Counted from the first letter of the stretch, positions 42,706 through 53,873 are shown. The stretch: DNA of 64,000 nt from an uncultured Candidatus Poseidoniales archaeon (GCA_905182185.1 CAJJAP010000009.1:1-64000), one strand, 5' to 3'. Notes: generated by a model not told the origin, from the sequence alone. Made by a program: numbers and translations.

Positions 42706-44421
42706 ATGAATGATAAAAAAATAATGAGCGTGCTAATTGCAATGTTCCTCGCTATCTCTGCATTAACTGCAGTGAGCGGTGACGGATCTGACCCGAATGA
42801 CCCTACCGACGGTGGGGCTGATTGGGACGGTGACGGTTTAACCAATGCTGAGGAACAAGCTGAAGGCACCAATATGAATAATGCAGATAGCGATGGAGAC
42901 GGCCTACCAGATGGCTGGGAAGTTTCCAACGGTCTAAACCCAACTAACGGTGGCGATGGTAATGCAGATCCTGATGGAGATGGCTTGACCAACTCCCAGG
43001 AATATGCAAAGGGTACCAACCCTAACAACTCCGACACTGATGGTGATGGTAAGGCTGACAACGTTGATCAGTTCCCAAACGACCCTAACGACGGTGAATA
43101 CTCCGACTCTGATGGTGACGGCATTCCTGACGCATATGACCCTGATTTTACTGAATCAGGTGCAGGCAGCGGCAATGGCGAAACCGAAGGCGGTGGCGAA
43201 TCCGAAGACCAAGGACAAGGCGAAGGCGAAGGACAAGGACAAGGCCAAGGACAAGGCCAAGGACAAGGACAAGGCCAAGGCCAAGGACAAGGACAGGGCC
43301 AAGGACAAGGACAAGGACAAGGACAAGGACAAGGACAAGGCCAAGGACAAGGTCAAGGTCAAGGACAAGGTCAAGGACAAGGTCAAGGACAAGGACAGGG
43401 CCAAGGACAAGGACAAGGACAAGGCCAAGGACAAGGCCAAGGACAAGGACAAGGACAAGGTCAGGGACAACAGCAAGGTGGCCAACAAGGCCAGCAAGGT
43501 CAACAAGGCCAGCAAGGTCAACAAGGCCAGCAAGGTCAACAAGGCCAGCAGGGTCAACAAGGCCAGCAAGGTCAACAAGGTCAGCAAGGTCAGCAAGGTC
43601 AGCAAGGTCAACAACAAGACAACGGACAAGGTCAACAACAGCAAGGCGGCGAACAAGGCGGCCAGCAAGGTGAACAATCCAGTCAAGACCAAAACGGTGA
43701 GAACCAAAACGGACAGAACGAGCAGCAACAAGGTCAAACCCAAAACGGTCAACAAGGCCAACAGGGTCAACAGACCGACCAACAACAAGGTCAGCAGCTC
43801 GACAACCAGGAACAGAATGGCGAAAACGACAACGACGGCGACGGCATCCCTAACGATGTAGACAACGACGATGACAATGACGGCATTCCAGACTACGTTG
43901 ATGAATTCCCAATGGATCACGACAACGACGGCATCACTGATGCTGAAGATGACGATGATGACGGCGATGGAATCGATGACCGTGAAGAAGTTCAAGACGG
44001 CGACCCGAATACCAACATCTACGACCACGACAACGACGGCATCGCCGACGCTGTTGACTTAGATCGCGACAATGATGGAATAGACAACTACAATGACGTA
44101 GGCACATCTGGCGAAGACCTATCCCGTGACCATGATAACGATGGCATGAATGATGGTGTTGACGACGATGACGACAACGACGATATTCTCGACGTTGACG
44201 AAGCTGATGGCGCTACCGGTACATACCGCTACGACCATGACAACGACGGCATTTGGGACCTTTCAGACAACGATGACGACAATGACGGATTATCCGACTG
44301 GTTCGAAGTCAATGACGGAAACTCCCTAACAGGTCAATTTGATCATGATAACGACGGCTTGGAAGACAACGAAGATGACGACGACGATAACGACGGCATC
44401 CTAGACTCTCTCGAGCTCTAA
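42706..44421 (+). CDS. secreted low-complexity (GQ)n/(QQG)n protein with TSP3-like Ca-binding repeats
   Basis: Signal peptide, [11 protein letters not shown]…[12 protein letters not shown] repeats, long Gly-Gln tract, then [20 protein letters not shown] repeats. Confidence 0.88.
   Translation: MNDKKIMSVLIAMFLAISALTAVSGDGSDPNDPTDGGADWDGDGLTNAEEQAEGTNMNNADSDGDGLPDGWEVSNGLNPTNGGDGNADPDGDGLTNSQEYAKGTNPNNSDTDGDGKADNVDQFPNDPNDGEYSDSDGDGIPDAYDPDFTESGAGSGNGETEGGGESEDQGQGEGEGQGQGQGQGQGQGQGQGQGQGQGQGQGQGQGQGQGQGQGQGQGQGQGQGQGQGQGQGQGQGQGQGQGQGQGQGQGQGQGQQQGGQQGQQGQQGQQGQQGQQGQQGQQGQQGQQGQQGQQGQQGQQGQQQDNGQGQQQQGGEQGGQQGEQSSQDQNGENQNGQNEQQQGQTQNGQQGQQGQQTDQQQGQQLDNQEQNGENDNDGDGIPNDVDNDDDNDGIPDYVDEFPMDHDNDGITDAEDDDDDGDGIDDREEVQDGDPNTNIYDHDNDGIADAVDLDRDNDGIDNYNDVGTSGEDLSRDHDNDGMNDGVDDDDDNDDILDVDEADGATGTYRYDHDNDGIWDLSDNDDDNDGLSDWFEVNDGNSLTGQFDHDNDGLEDNEDDDDDNDGILDSLEL
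43213..43620 (+). repeat. hexanucleotide-based tandem repeat (GGACAA/GGCCAA/GGTCAA) and CAAGGTCAG-type repeats
   Basis: Direct reading of long runs encoding GQ then QQG. Confidence 0.93.
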
Positions 44422-44478
44422 GTTCAATCTGTAGTTCAAATCAATAACATCAATATCCGCGGATATTGAATATCCGGG

Positions 44479-44516
44479 CTACTGAGGGCTGAGGCCCCCA
44501 GTAGTCCTCTTTTTTC
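44479..44516 (+). terminator. intrinsic-type terminator
   Basis: CTACTGAGGGC-TGAG-GCCCCCAGTAG hairpin followed by TCCTCTTTTTTCTT, downstream of the GQ gene. Confidence 0.75.
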
Positions 44517-44892
44517 TTAAATCTTAATTCTCATTGTATGTTTCAATACTTTATATGATTATAAATTATTTCCAAAACAATATCTTTCATTTTCCCAAGA
44601 GTCATTTAGAGCCTATACTTCAGATAATTACACTTGCCCATACATGAGGGAGAGGGGTTCACCCTGAACCTTCGAGGTTTACGACCAAATTGATTGATTC
44701 AAATAAAATTCTAGATGAAGGTCAATGTGGCCGATAGGAGATTATTATGCCGACACTAGCAGCCTTCAGTTCTAATTATTGAAATAATTCTTGCAGATGA
44801 TACGCGAACGGCGCCATGATACACAAGTGCGTAAGCGCGCCATTCTCTTCAAATAGGGTACCCCGGTCACAGAATGATTACGAGGTGGCAAT

Positions 44893-47800
44893 ATGCTCTC
44901 AAATACAAAAAATGAAACAATACGCCGACGCCAAATTTTGTCAATGTCTTTGACGATCATCTTTTTGATGATTTCAAGCCCATTGCTAACATTGGTCCAA
45001 CCAGATAATGGTGAACAAGAAACGTCCGAAAAAATGCTCGTCAAAGGGCAATTGATTGGACAATCACCTGCACAATCTACTGATCAAGGTGGCCAAGGCG
45101 GCTGGGTTGGTCAACAGGAATATGTTGGTCCAAATGGGCACCCTGCTCTAACAGATCTAATGTGGAGCGATGCTGGGATATCATCTGGAATAATACTAGA
45201 CATTTCTGCTTTGGAATCGGTAATACCTTCATATTCTACTTTCTTGGAAGAATCTAGTAAAGAGGACCACGATAACGATGGGATAAACGACCTCGATGAT
45301 TTGGACGATGACAATGATGGAATTTACGATTTGTTAGAACGTTTTGATGGATGCTATGGAACAGACCCATACGATCATGATAACGACGGAATGCTCGACC
45401 ATCTAGATTGGGATGATGACAATGATGGTATTATTGAAGGCCCACTTGACTATACTGCTCTTGAAGCATTAGGGTATGACCCAATTAATGTAACAACGGA
45501 CCGCTATCTAGACTCTTCCATTATTCATCCTTGGACAAATCAGCCAGTTGGAGCGTTCTATCTCGCAGACCAAAATCCATTTGACCATGATAACGATGGT
45601 GTTCCCGACGAGGATAGCGATGGATCAGGTTCAGGAAGTTATGATGAAGACGACGATAACGATGCACGAATTGACCAATTCAAATGGCCTTGTGATTTAG
45701 ACAGTGATGGAACCCAAGATTATTTCGATGATGATGATGACAATGATGGCATTTCTGATGTCGAAGATTCTCATCCTTACGATGCTACAATTACGACATC
45801 CCATACAGAAGCTGGTAATATGTTTGAAACATCCCGTACATGGACTTTCAATGAATACAGAACTTATTCCGGCGGCGTTGACTATGTTGCATACGAGGCA
45901 GCACGCGTTTCAGCAGCAGGTTCAGGTTTCGGCGCTATGGGTGCTGTAGGAACTCCTGCATTTTCAGCAATTGTTGATGGTGATTTAGATTCGGATGGAA
46001 TCCCTAACTTCCTTGATCCTGATAACGATAATGATGGAACACCGGACAGTGCAGATAATGATGATGACAATGATGGAATCCTCGATATGTCTGACCCAGA
46101 TGACGATAACGATGGAATCCCAGATGTTTGTATCAACATTGATACCAATGGAGATGGATTGAATGATTATACAAGAAGCAATTCAACGGCGCCATTCCAA
46201 ACACCTGGTGCAGATACGGACTCGATTGCTGGAATTGATTGTGAAGTCGATTACGACTACGATCAAGACGACGATCGCCTTAGATTCATCGACCAAAACT
46301 ACAACGCTGTTGCAGATTGGTTGGATGTCGATATGGGTGGTACCACTTCACCGGATAACCTCGGCAACATCTTGGTTAGTGGAGATGCCTTAAACTTCGA
46401 ATACGACCTTGATGACGACCAAATACAAAATGAAAATGATTCATTCCCATTGGACAAGGCTTCAGTTGTAGCGACATGGAATTGTCCTACAATCGCTAAT
46501 CCTAATCCTACAAGTCCAGATACACGTTGTGTGACACAGCGTTCTTCCCATTCACAATTCAACGATTGGGATGGCGATGGAGTCAACAATTGGGAAGACG
46601 TAGATGACGATAATGATGGTATAATGGATGCGTTGGATATTGATTGGGATTGTGATCTGGATAACGATGCAGATTTGCATACTATCAACGGTGCGCTTTA
46701 TCGCGATGACGGGCCAAATTCAGTCGACTCAGATATTGATGGCGATGGACTTGAAAACGGCATTGATTGGGATGATGACAACGACGGAATTTCAGACTTA
46801 TATGATCCCGATGACGGAAACTGTGGAGTTCTTGACTTTGACTTGGGCGATTCATTCGCTAGACCATATTACCCTGCAGATGACGGCGGTTCTTTGGATG
46901 GAAGTGGAGATTCTCAAACATATACAGATAACACATCAGACCACTGGAATATGGTTTACTTGCACAACCCTTTCCAAGATGTAGTTCTAAACTACAACGG
47001 ATATGATGCAACTACAAATCCGGTTACAGTTGGTACAGTTCCAGAATTTTATTGGTTCTTATTCGCTCGTTGGTCCCCATATAATGGTGGAAACGATTGG
47101 GATATTGACAGTGATGGAGATTCTCTAATCAATGGATTGGATATGGACCAAGACGCAGATGGTCTCCCTGATTGGTGGGACCAAGATGAAGCTAATGATG
47201 GTGTACTCGACATTAATGATATCAGAATGGGTGGCTCGTTTGACCTAACTACTTGTGGTTGGACAGTCGGTAATCTCGGACAAGGTTTCGTATGTGGTTA
47301 TGCTTATGCTCTCGCATTCCATATGCCTCTGAATGGAGTAAATGCTCAGATAGGCTCACCTTACTCCGTTCGCCCCGATGCAAACTGGGATGAAGGCGCC
47401 TTTGCAGGTGGCCCTACTACTGGCAATTGGAGTTGTACTCCTGGTGCAGCAGGTGGTTGTTACCACTTTGAGTTCAATGGCCAAAAGAGTGCAGCTCTCT
47501 CCAATGTTGACATGACAAATAACAGAGATTCTTTCATTGCTTGGTTCGGTCTATTTACTGGAATATGGCAGTGGAACGTTGACGGAATGGGTCCAAAGGA
47601 TCTAGACGAGTTCCCTGACGAACTCGGAGCAGACATGATGAAGAATGATGTCGATGGCGATATGGATGGCGATTTCACAAACGACACAGTCGATTTAGAT
47701 GATGATTATGACGCAGTTTATGACTGGTATGATGTCGATGATGATAACGATGGAATTTGGGATTATTTTGAAGTTGATTCAAATGATGATTTAGACGATG

Positions 47801-50800
47801 ATGCAGGTCAAGTATACGATGGCGCATTTTTCACAGGAACTAATTGTGTAGACAATGACGACGATGGTAATGATGCTGACGTTGACTCAGATGGTTGGTT
47901 CCAAGCAGTTTGGGATCAGGGTGTAATGTCACAAGGTCTACGCGCACCAAAGTTTTACGACGTTGACAATGATAATGACGGCGTTCCCGATGCCGAGGAT
48001 TTCGATGATGACAATAATGGAATCAGCGATACCACACAAGAACAAATGCCAAATTGTTTCTTCGGAGAAGAACAAATGCCATTTGACAATGATAACGATG
48101 GAATTGTTGACTGGCAAGATGACGACTGGGACGCAGATGGAATTTCTAACACTGTAGAACTTGCAATTAGTTTAGTTCAAGCCTTTGACCACGACAACGA
48201 TGGTCTGCGTGACGATCTTGATCTTGATGACGACCAAGATGGAATGCATGATGTGGATGAAGTTCTACTATGGCCTACTCGTTTTGGCCGCAACTCAACC
48301 AACCCTTGGGACCACGATGACTTTGGAAATGGTGAAGGTATCGCTAATCCTCTTGATAGTGGAACAGGTCCGGATGCAGTTGACAATGATGACGACAATG
48401 ACACCCGTGAAGATCCTGACTTTGATCATTTGGAAAACACCTTCACCAGTGATACATGTTATGGAGGTGCTGAATCGAGTGATTGGGATCATGACAATGA
48501 TTGTGTTCTCGATGAGGACGACAAAGCTCCAACTTTCATCACCATGAACATTCCAAACAATCTTTGGATAGATGCACGTTCACCGGCGATTTTCAGCGGA
48601 CACGTAGATTGGGTAAATCCAGTTTCTGGAATGATGGAGAGCGCGGTTGGATTACCAGTGCAAGTCACTATCGAGTGGACTGCAAATGGAACCAAAGCAG
48701 TTGAAACAACAGACGTTTTGACAAATACTGGTGGAAACTTCAGCGTTGGACAATTCCTATACCCTGAAGATATCGCAGTAGGCGATAGTTCAACATATAT
48801 CGTATATGCTGAAGTAACAGAAATGTTTGCATTCAATGGCAATACTTCACAATCTTACAATGTTGGTGTAGAAGCAAATCTGACAGTTGATTATTCAGCA
48901 TGGGAATACTTCCGCAGTGATGAGCAACCATTCTGGCTTGATTTCAAGGCGCACTACACAGCAGATTGGGAGCGTGGACTTTACGATAGCCGTGTTAAGA
49001 ACGCACCTATTACATTCTCCATCTTTGGTGGAATATTCGGTAACACGACCCATCCAACTAACTTCACTGGATTCGGTGGAGAAGGATACCGAACAGATTC
49101 GTCTGGTTGGGCTTCTTTGACCTTCATCCAAGATCTAGGTATTTCTGGAACTTGGAAACAAGTTCGCTGGAACTCGACCATGGATAATGGCGTTGGCCAG
49201 ATTCCAGGTGGATATGAAGAAATTGTTTGGGATACATTAACTGCAAATCATAACGTAGTTCTAGATAACCTCGGTGTGCCAGTAAGATATGATTATTCGA
49301 ATACAAGTTTGCCTTCTGGCGATATTGAAATTATCGCAAGAGTTTCACCTGAATTAGCAAGTGAATGGCCATTCCCTTGGCTACATGGTGATGAATCACT
49401 ACCATTCCAAGTTCGTATTATGCATCGCATGAATATCGAAGGTCAAATGATTGCAAATGGAATTAATCCGGTTTACTACTTTGATGCAACTATCAACAAT
49501 GGTGATGGCACCTTTGGTGACTGGGCAACTTTATTCCATGCACAGGCTTTGACTGCGGCAGGAATCAGCTTCAATGATGTTGCTAACTACAAGCCATACG
49601 CTACAAATTGGGACGGAGATCCTGCAACGCTATTGGGCGAATCAGCAAGACTACGTAATTTCATCTCTGTTAATACAACACATTGGTACATCAATTTAGT
49701 CAATGGAGGAGATTCTAACTTGCCGCCTTGTGGTGCAGTTGATCCGACAGACCCACAAAGTCCAGTTCGTTGTGAAATTGTTCCAGAAATGAATACTGGA
49801 GAAGGTTTCCAAATCATTGGTACTGTCACAAATAGAACCAACGATGCATGGGATGCAGACCCAGTAGCTTTGCAAATCGACGTTGACAACAATGGTCAAT
49901 TCATGGGCGCACAAGAGACAGCATATGCTCAACGCCCAATAATGAAGGACGGAGAGGCAGCATACGATTACAACTGGTCTTGGTTCAGTCAATACAGTTC
50001 AGGAACATATGGTGTAAGAGTTGATTTCACTAACTCAGCATACTATTTCACAGGAAACTCGACTACACTATCCCCTACAGGTGCATACATCAACGTAACA
50101 GTTGTAGGTACAACAGATTTCCAAACGACTTCTCTACCTCGTCTTTATCGTAATACAAACACAACTATTCAGGCGAAGCTGGTTGACAATTCTCTACAAC
50201 CAGTACGCAATGCCCCAGTCAATTACACTTGGTCATTCGATGGAAGAACGGGTGTTAATTACACAGATGATAACGGATTCTTTGAGATTCCGTTCAATGT
50301 TTCAGCACAGGATGCACTAGGTGACTTCACCTTGCAATTTGAATATGCAGGAACTCCATTGATGAAGGGTAATACAGCAACACAAGAAGTGTGGGTTGTT
50401 TCAAGATCTTACTTGTCTGTTACAACAGCAGATCCGAACTTACGCCAATCTGGAGACCGTTGGGATTTCACAGCACAAATTGTTGATGATAATAAAACTC
50501 TAGAGCGCGACTCCGGTGGAGCGGCTCTCGATGGTTCTGAAGCACCTGACGGAGGATTAGTCGATGTTATCTTCGAAGGCAAGTCCTTTGATGGAATCAA
50601 TCACCGACAAGTCGTTGCAACCGTTGCACCACAAGCTGGATTGATTTCTTTGCCAGAACCGCAACCTGATGGTTCTCACCTATGTTTCTATGATGGTAAT
50701 GGTGATGGTGTCGCAGACAGAGATGCCAACGCAGACGGCAACTTAGACCGCAATGAGACAATTGGATGCTTGAAATCTAATATCAGTCCTTTGAATCCAC

Positions 50801-52761
50801 AACTATTACGCGATGACCCTGAATCTTTCTTACCGGATGGATTTGGACCAGTCAATGTAATTCTTCGCTTTGAAGAAACACTTCCAAACGAAGGATGTGC
50901 ACCATTAGAAGCGTCTTACTTAGGAATTCAAGGTGCATGGGATCCATGTGTAAGCACACCAGGTAACGATCACTACCGCGTGATAATGACTCATAACGCA
51001 AATGGATTCAGTTTAATCGGTCGTACTAATCTAGAAGTCACCGACCAAATTGTTTACACAAGCGAAGTTGACCCTATGACCGGTGAAATCGTTCCTAAAC
51101 CAATGGTTGTCACAGGACAGTTGTCAGATGAACTCGGCACTAACCTAACAAACAGAATTATCCGTGTTAATTACGAGATGGTTAACGGCCAATCCGGCCC
51201 TGTTGCTTGTCCAACATCAACAACTGACTCTGATGGATTCTATGCAATTACTTGTCCTCTTAGTGACGTAATGGCTGGAAAGGCAAAGGTATCTGTCATC
51301 TATTCATCATATGATAACAACGATGCATACCGCTATGAAAACAAGACGGTACAAACTGAGTTTGATGTTTTCTCTAACTCAACGCTTTCAGTGATGGAAG
51401 TTGGACCATTCAAGTCCAGTGTTGAATCATGGATGGCGCCTAACGGAAGCACATATCCTGTGCTCTACCTCAAGGAATCATTCCACATCGATGCAAAACT
51501 CACACAATCGAATGGCCAATATGTTGGTGGAAAGTGTTTGAACATCTATGTTGACCCTGATCAAAATGTTCGCCCAATCGCAACAATTCGTACTAATGAA
51601 TTAGATGGTACGATAGAATGGTTCAGTGGAGATCAACTGCAAAATCCGTCGCTAAAGGGCGTCGAAACGACCGGTGGTCAATTAGAAGGATTTAGAACAT
51701 TAAGAGTTGCATTTGAACCAGATTTACGTGTTGCTGGAGGTTGTGATAAGGATTCATCCAATGTATTGAACGGTTCGAGCATGGATATAGAAATCCTAGT
51801 GCGCTCTCGCGTTGACCTTCAAGTTAAGCAAACATGGAGTAATTCAGGTAGTAACGGAGTTCCAGAAGGAACTGCGATTACAGGCGAAATAGCGCTATTG
51901 CGCGACCGCCTTGACCTAGCAGTTGAAAATGAAGAAGTATGGTTCGTACGCCAATTCTACTCCGAAGATAATGAGTGGGTTAAGGAAGGGGTTAACAAGA
52001 CCAAGACCAATGAACAAGGACACGCAAGCTTCGAGTGGGCTTTCGATGGTAAAACTTGTAATGGTGTCGATTGCGAAGGAAGATGGCGTATTATTGCATA
52101 TTATCCAGGTTCTACCTACTTCTCTGAGTCTCAAGATAACATTACTCACGAAGTTGTATGGGCAGAATTAAGTGACTTTGAGTCCCAATCATCATTATTC
52201 ACTCCTGAAACTATGATGGCATTTGCAATCGTTTTGATGGCTGCACTTATTGCAGGATTCATGTATTGGCAACGCGTACAAGAGCGTCGCCAGGTTCATG
52301 CTCTAAAGGGTATATTGACCGATACAATGATGCAATTGGAAGCGAGTAACGAGTATATCGCTGCGATTTTCGATTGCTACAAGAATTTGGTTAAGCACTT
52401 CAGAAAGCATGGATTCATGAAGAAGGTTTACGAAACAACTCGTGAATTCGAAACAGCAGTTCGTGCCGCTTTCAGCATGGTGCCAAGCGAGCAACTTGAT
52501 GGATTCTTAACAATCTTCGAAGAAGCAAGATATTCCGATCACAATATCGGCGTTGAACACCGCGATAAGGCATTGGTCACACTAAATGCAATCTCCAGTT
52601 CTCTAACCCTTGCATTGGGCGAGGAAGGAACAGTTGGAAGAAAGGATTTGGTTAATCTTTATGATGTCCAAACCAAAGCCGGTGAATTCGTAGCAGCAGA
52701 CGGTTCAATGCGTCAAGCAGGACTCGATGAAGGCGACGAAAATTCAGGATTCTCACTTTGA
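44893..52761 (+). CDS. giant membrane-anchored surface protein with TSP3-like DHDNDG repeats
   Basis: Intact 2622-aa ORF: N-terminal TM/signal, dozens of DxDNDGI motifs, Ig/carboxypeptidase-regulatory-like modules, C-terminal TM (MMAFAIVLMAALIAGFMYW) and about 150-aa cytoplasmic tail. Confidence 0.93.
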   Translation: MLSNTKNETIRRRQILSMSLTIIFLMISSPLLTLVQPDNGEQETSEKMLVKGQLIGQSPAQSTDQGGQGGWVGQQEYVGPNGHPALTDLMWSDAGISSGIILDISALESVIPSYSTFLEESSKEDHDNDGINDLDDLDDDNDGIYDLLERFDGCYGTDPYDHDNDGMLDHLDWDDDNDGIIEGPLDYTALEALGYDPINVTTDRYLDSSIIHPWTNQPVGAFYLADQNPFDHDNDGVPDEDSDGSGSGSYDEDDDNDARIDQFKWPCDLDSDGTQDYFDDDDDNDGISDVEDSHPYDATITTSHTEAGNMFETSRTWTFNEYRTYSGGVDYVAYEAARVSAAGSGFGAMGAVGTPAFSAIVDGDLDSDGIPNFLDPDNDNDGTPDSADNDDDNDGILDMSDPDDDNDGIPDVCINIDTNGDGLNDYTRSNSTAPFQTPGADTDSIAGIDCEVDYDYDQDDDRLRFIDQNYNAVADWLDVDMGGTTSPDNLGNILVSGDALNFEYDLDDDQIQNENDSFPLDKASVVATWNCPTIANPNPTSPDTRCVTQRSSHSQFNDWDGDGVNNWEDVDDDNDGIMDALDIDWDCDLDNDADLHTINGALYRDDGPNSVDSDIDGDGLENGIDWDDDNDGISDLYDPDDGNCGVLDFDLGDSFARPYYPADDGGSLDGSGDSQTYTDNTSDHWNMVYLHNPFQDVVLNYNGYDATTNPVTVGTVPEFYWFLFARWSPYNGGNDWDIDSDGDSLINGLDMDQDADGLPDWWDQDEANDGVLDINDIRMGGSFDLTTCGWTVGNLGQGFVCGYAYALAFHMPLNGVNAQIGSPYSVRPDANWDEGAFAGGPTTGNWSCTPGAAGGCYHFEFNGQKSAALSNVDMTNNRDSFIAWFGLFTGIWQWNVDGMGPKDLDEFPDELGADMMKNDVDGDMDGDFTNDTVDLDDDYDAVYDWYDVDDDNDGIWDYFEVDSNDDLDDDAGQVYDGAFFTGTNCVDNDDDGNDADVDSDGWFQAVWDQGVMSQGLRAPKFYDVDNDNDGVPDAEDFDDDNNGISDTTQEQMPNCFFGEEQMPFDNDNDGIVDWQDDDWDADGISNTVELAISLVQAFDHDNDGLRDDLDLDDDQDGMHDVDEVLLWPTRFGRNSTNPWDHDDFGNGEGIANPLDSGTGPDAVDNDDDNDTREDPDFDHLENTFTSDTCYGGAESSDWDHDNDCVLDEDDKAPTFITMNIPNNLWIDARSPAIFSGHVDWVNPVSGMMESAVGLPVQVTIEWTANGTKAVETTDVLTNTGGNFSVGQFLYPEDIAVGDSSTYIVYAEVTEMFAFNGNTSQSYNVGVEANLTVDYSAWEYFRSDEQPFWLDFKAHYTADWERGLYDSRVKNAPITFSIFGGIFGNTTHPTNFTGFGGEGYRTDSSGWASLTFIQDLGISGTWKQVRWNSTMDNGVGQIPGGYEEIVWDTLTANHNVVLDNLGVPVRYDYSNTSLPSGDIEIIARVSPELASEWPFPWLHGDESLPFQVRIMHRMNIEGQMIANGINPVYYFDATINNGDGTFGDWATLFHAQALTAAGISFNDVANYKPYATNWDGDPATLLGESARLRNFISVNTTHWYINLVNGGDSNLPPCGAVDPTDPQSPVRCEIVPEMNTGEGFQIIGTVTNRTNDAWDADPVALQIDVDNNGQFMGAQETAYAQRPIMKDGEAAYDYNWSWFSQYSSGTYGVRVDFTNSAYYFTGNSTTLSPTGAYINVTVVGTTDFQTTSLPRLYRNTNTTIQAKLVDNSLQPVRNAPVNYTWSFDGRTGVNYTDDNGFFEIPFNVSAQDALGDFTLQFEYAGTPLMKGNTATQEVWVVSRSYLSVTTADPNLRQSGDRWDFTAQIVDDNKTLERDSGGAALDGSEAPDGGLVDVIFEGKSFDGINHRQVVATVAPQAGLISLPEPQPDGSHLCFYDGNGDGVADRDANADGNLDRNETIGCLKSNISPLNPQLLRDDPESFLPDGFGPVNVILRFEETLPNEGCAPLEASYLGIQGAWDPCVSTPGNDHYRVIMTHNANGFSLIGRTNLEVTDQIVYTSEVDPMTGEIVPKPMVVTGQLSDELGTNLTNRIIRVNYEMVNGQSGPVACPTSTTDSDGFYAITCPLSDVMAGKAKVSVIYSSYDNNDAYRYENKTVQTEFDVFSNSTLSVMEVGPFKSSVESWMAPNGSTYPVLYLKESFHIDAKLTQSNGQYVGGKCLNIYVDPDQNVRPIATIRTNELDGTIEWFSGDQLQNPSLKGVETTGGQLEGFRTLRVAFEPDLRVAGGCDKDSSNVLNGSSMDIEILVRSRVDLQVKQTWSNSGSNGVPEGTAITGEIALLRDRLDLAVENEEVWFVRQFYSEDNEWVKEGVNKTKTNEQGHASFEWAFDGKTCNGVDCEGRWRIIAYYPGSTYFSESQDNITHEVVWAELSDFESQSSLFTPETMMAFAIVLMAALIAGFMYWQRVQERRQVHALKGILTDTMMQLEASNEYIAAIFDCYKNLVKHFRKHGFMKKVYETTREFETAVRAAFSMVPSEQLDGFLTIFEEARYSDHNIGVEHRDKALVTLNAISSSLTLALGEEGTVGRKDLVNLYDVQTKAGEFVAADGSMRQAGLDEGDENSGFSL

Positions 52762-52777
52762 ACTTGAATATGTGGCA

Positions 52778-52808
52778 TAGGTGTGGCACAATGCGTTGTG
52801 CCCACCTA
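52778..52808 (+). terminator. strong hairpin, probable terminator
   Basis: TAGGTG-t-GGCACAA-TGCG-TTGTGCC-CACCTA, 13 bp with one bulge, 16 nt after the giant gene stop; no long T tract. Confidence 0.45.
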
Positions 52809-52901
52809 GCCCTCGCTTTGTATGATTAAATCCATCGGGTTAGAAATTAGCCACTGTATTGGATAATTTGTCGAATTATCTCCTTAACATTCAAAGAGCG
52901 G

Positions 52902-53363
52902 GTGTTGTGTGGAGGCACCATGGACGATTGGAAGGAACTTATCGGCGAGGCTATGCAAATCGAGACAACAGACACCATTGCGGCGTTCAAAATTTACGAA
53001 CGTGCAGTAGTTGCAGGTCTGACAACTTCTCAAAATCTGTTGGACGACGTTGAAGCAGCGCAGATAATCGAAGCTATTTATGGCGCTCTAGTTGCTTATT
53101 CTCAAACTATCATGCTCCGCATGAAGGCAGAAGACCCAGAAATAGGTGGCGTTGACCACGCATTCCGAGCAGGCCAAGCCTACGGAGTTTCATGCGTTCT
53201 TAATCACCTCATCGACAAACTTACCGACATCACTGGCGGAACCGAATTGGGCGCTATGGACGCATTTTCGGACACACTTCACGATGAGATCATCATCCAA
53301 GGTAGGGCAGCGGGATTGACTATTGAATTACTCGATGCTAAGGGCGATATTCTATTCGAATGA
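52902..53363 (+). CDS. hypothetical protein upstream of ribosomal protein cluster
   Basis: Intact 153-aa ORF starting MLCGGTMDDWKELIGEAM; probable start at 52920. Confidence 0.6.
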   Translation: MLCGGTMDDWKELIGEAMQIETTDTIAAFKIYERAVVAGLTTSQNLLDDVEAAQIIEAIYGALVAYSQTIMLRMKAEDPEIGGVDHAFRAGQAYGVSCVLNHLIDKLTDITGGTELGAMDAFSDTLHDEIIIQGRAAGLTIELLDAKGDILFE

Positions 53364-53507
53364 TGATGTGCTTTTGGCGCGCTTCACTTGAAACATAGTG
53401 CTTGGGCCAAACGCTGTACTGCGACGCGCTGTACAGCCCTACCGCGTCGGTGGTTTGATAATGGGTTGGCGAGACGGCGGCCTGCTTCAAAGCATCGAGG
53501 GAGTTAA

Positions 53508-53873
53508 ATGAGCAATCCAACAAACAAGACAAATACTCAGTTAGTCGACATGATCGGCGTATTGAAGGCACAGTCTCGTGAGACCGGATCTGCTGTTTGG
53601 CGAGATGTGGCCATGCGACTATCAAGAAGTCGCAAGAACTGGGCCCAACCTAACCTTAGCCGCGTAAGTCGCTATGCCCCTGAGGGTGCAACAATCCTCA
53701 TACCAGGCAAGCTTCTTGGCTCAGGTGAGTTGGTCAGTAACCACACTATCGCAGCATACAGTGTAAGTAATGGCGCTCGGGAGAAAATAGAAGCCGCTGG
53801 AGGTCGATTTTTGACCTACAACGAGCTGATGAACGAAAACCCAACCGGAAAGGGGGTCGTAATCCTTGCCTGA
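53508..53873 (+). CDS. rpl18e: 50S ribosomal protein L18e (eL18)
   Basis: MSNPTNKTNTQLVDMIGVLKAQSRETGSAVWRDVAMRLSRSRKNWAQPNLSRVSRYAPEGATILIPGKLLGSGEL. Confidence 0.95.
   Translation: MSNPTNKTNTQLVDMIGVLKAQSRETGSAVWRDVAMRLSRSRKNWAQPNLSRVSRYAPEGATILIPGKLLGSGELVSNHTIAAYSVSNGAREKIEAAGGRFLTYNELMNENPTGKGVVILA

Noticed and set aside
43213-43620. Regularly repeated units considered as a CRISPR array
   Set aside because: No unique spacers between repeats; repeats are 6-9 nt and in-frame coding.
43004-43861. 285-aa Lys/Asp-rich ORF ([11 protein letters not shown]…) overlapping the GQ-repeat gene
   Set aside because: Frame-shadow of the 6-nt periodic repeat; no initiation signal, and the GQ frame has a signal peptide and Ca-binding repeats on both sides.
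43156-44028. 290-aa Leu-rich minus-strand ORF opposite the GQ tract
   Set aside because: Reverse-complement shadow of the repeat (LLTLLALLT…), not a credible membrane protein.
53400-53460. GCTGTAC…GCTGTACAGC inverted repeat considered as a tRNA or small RNA
   Set aside because: No cloverleaf can be formed; short stem only, likely part of the L18e leader.
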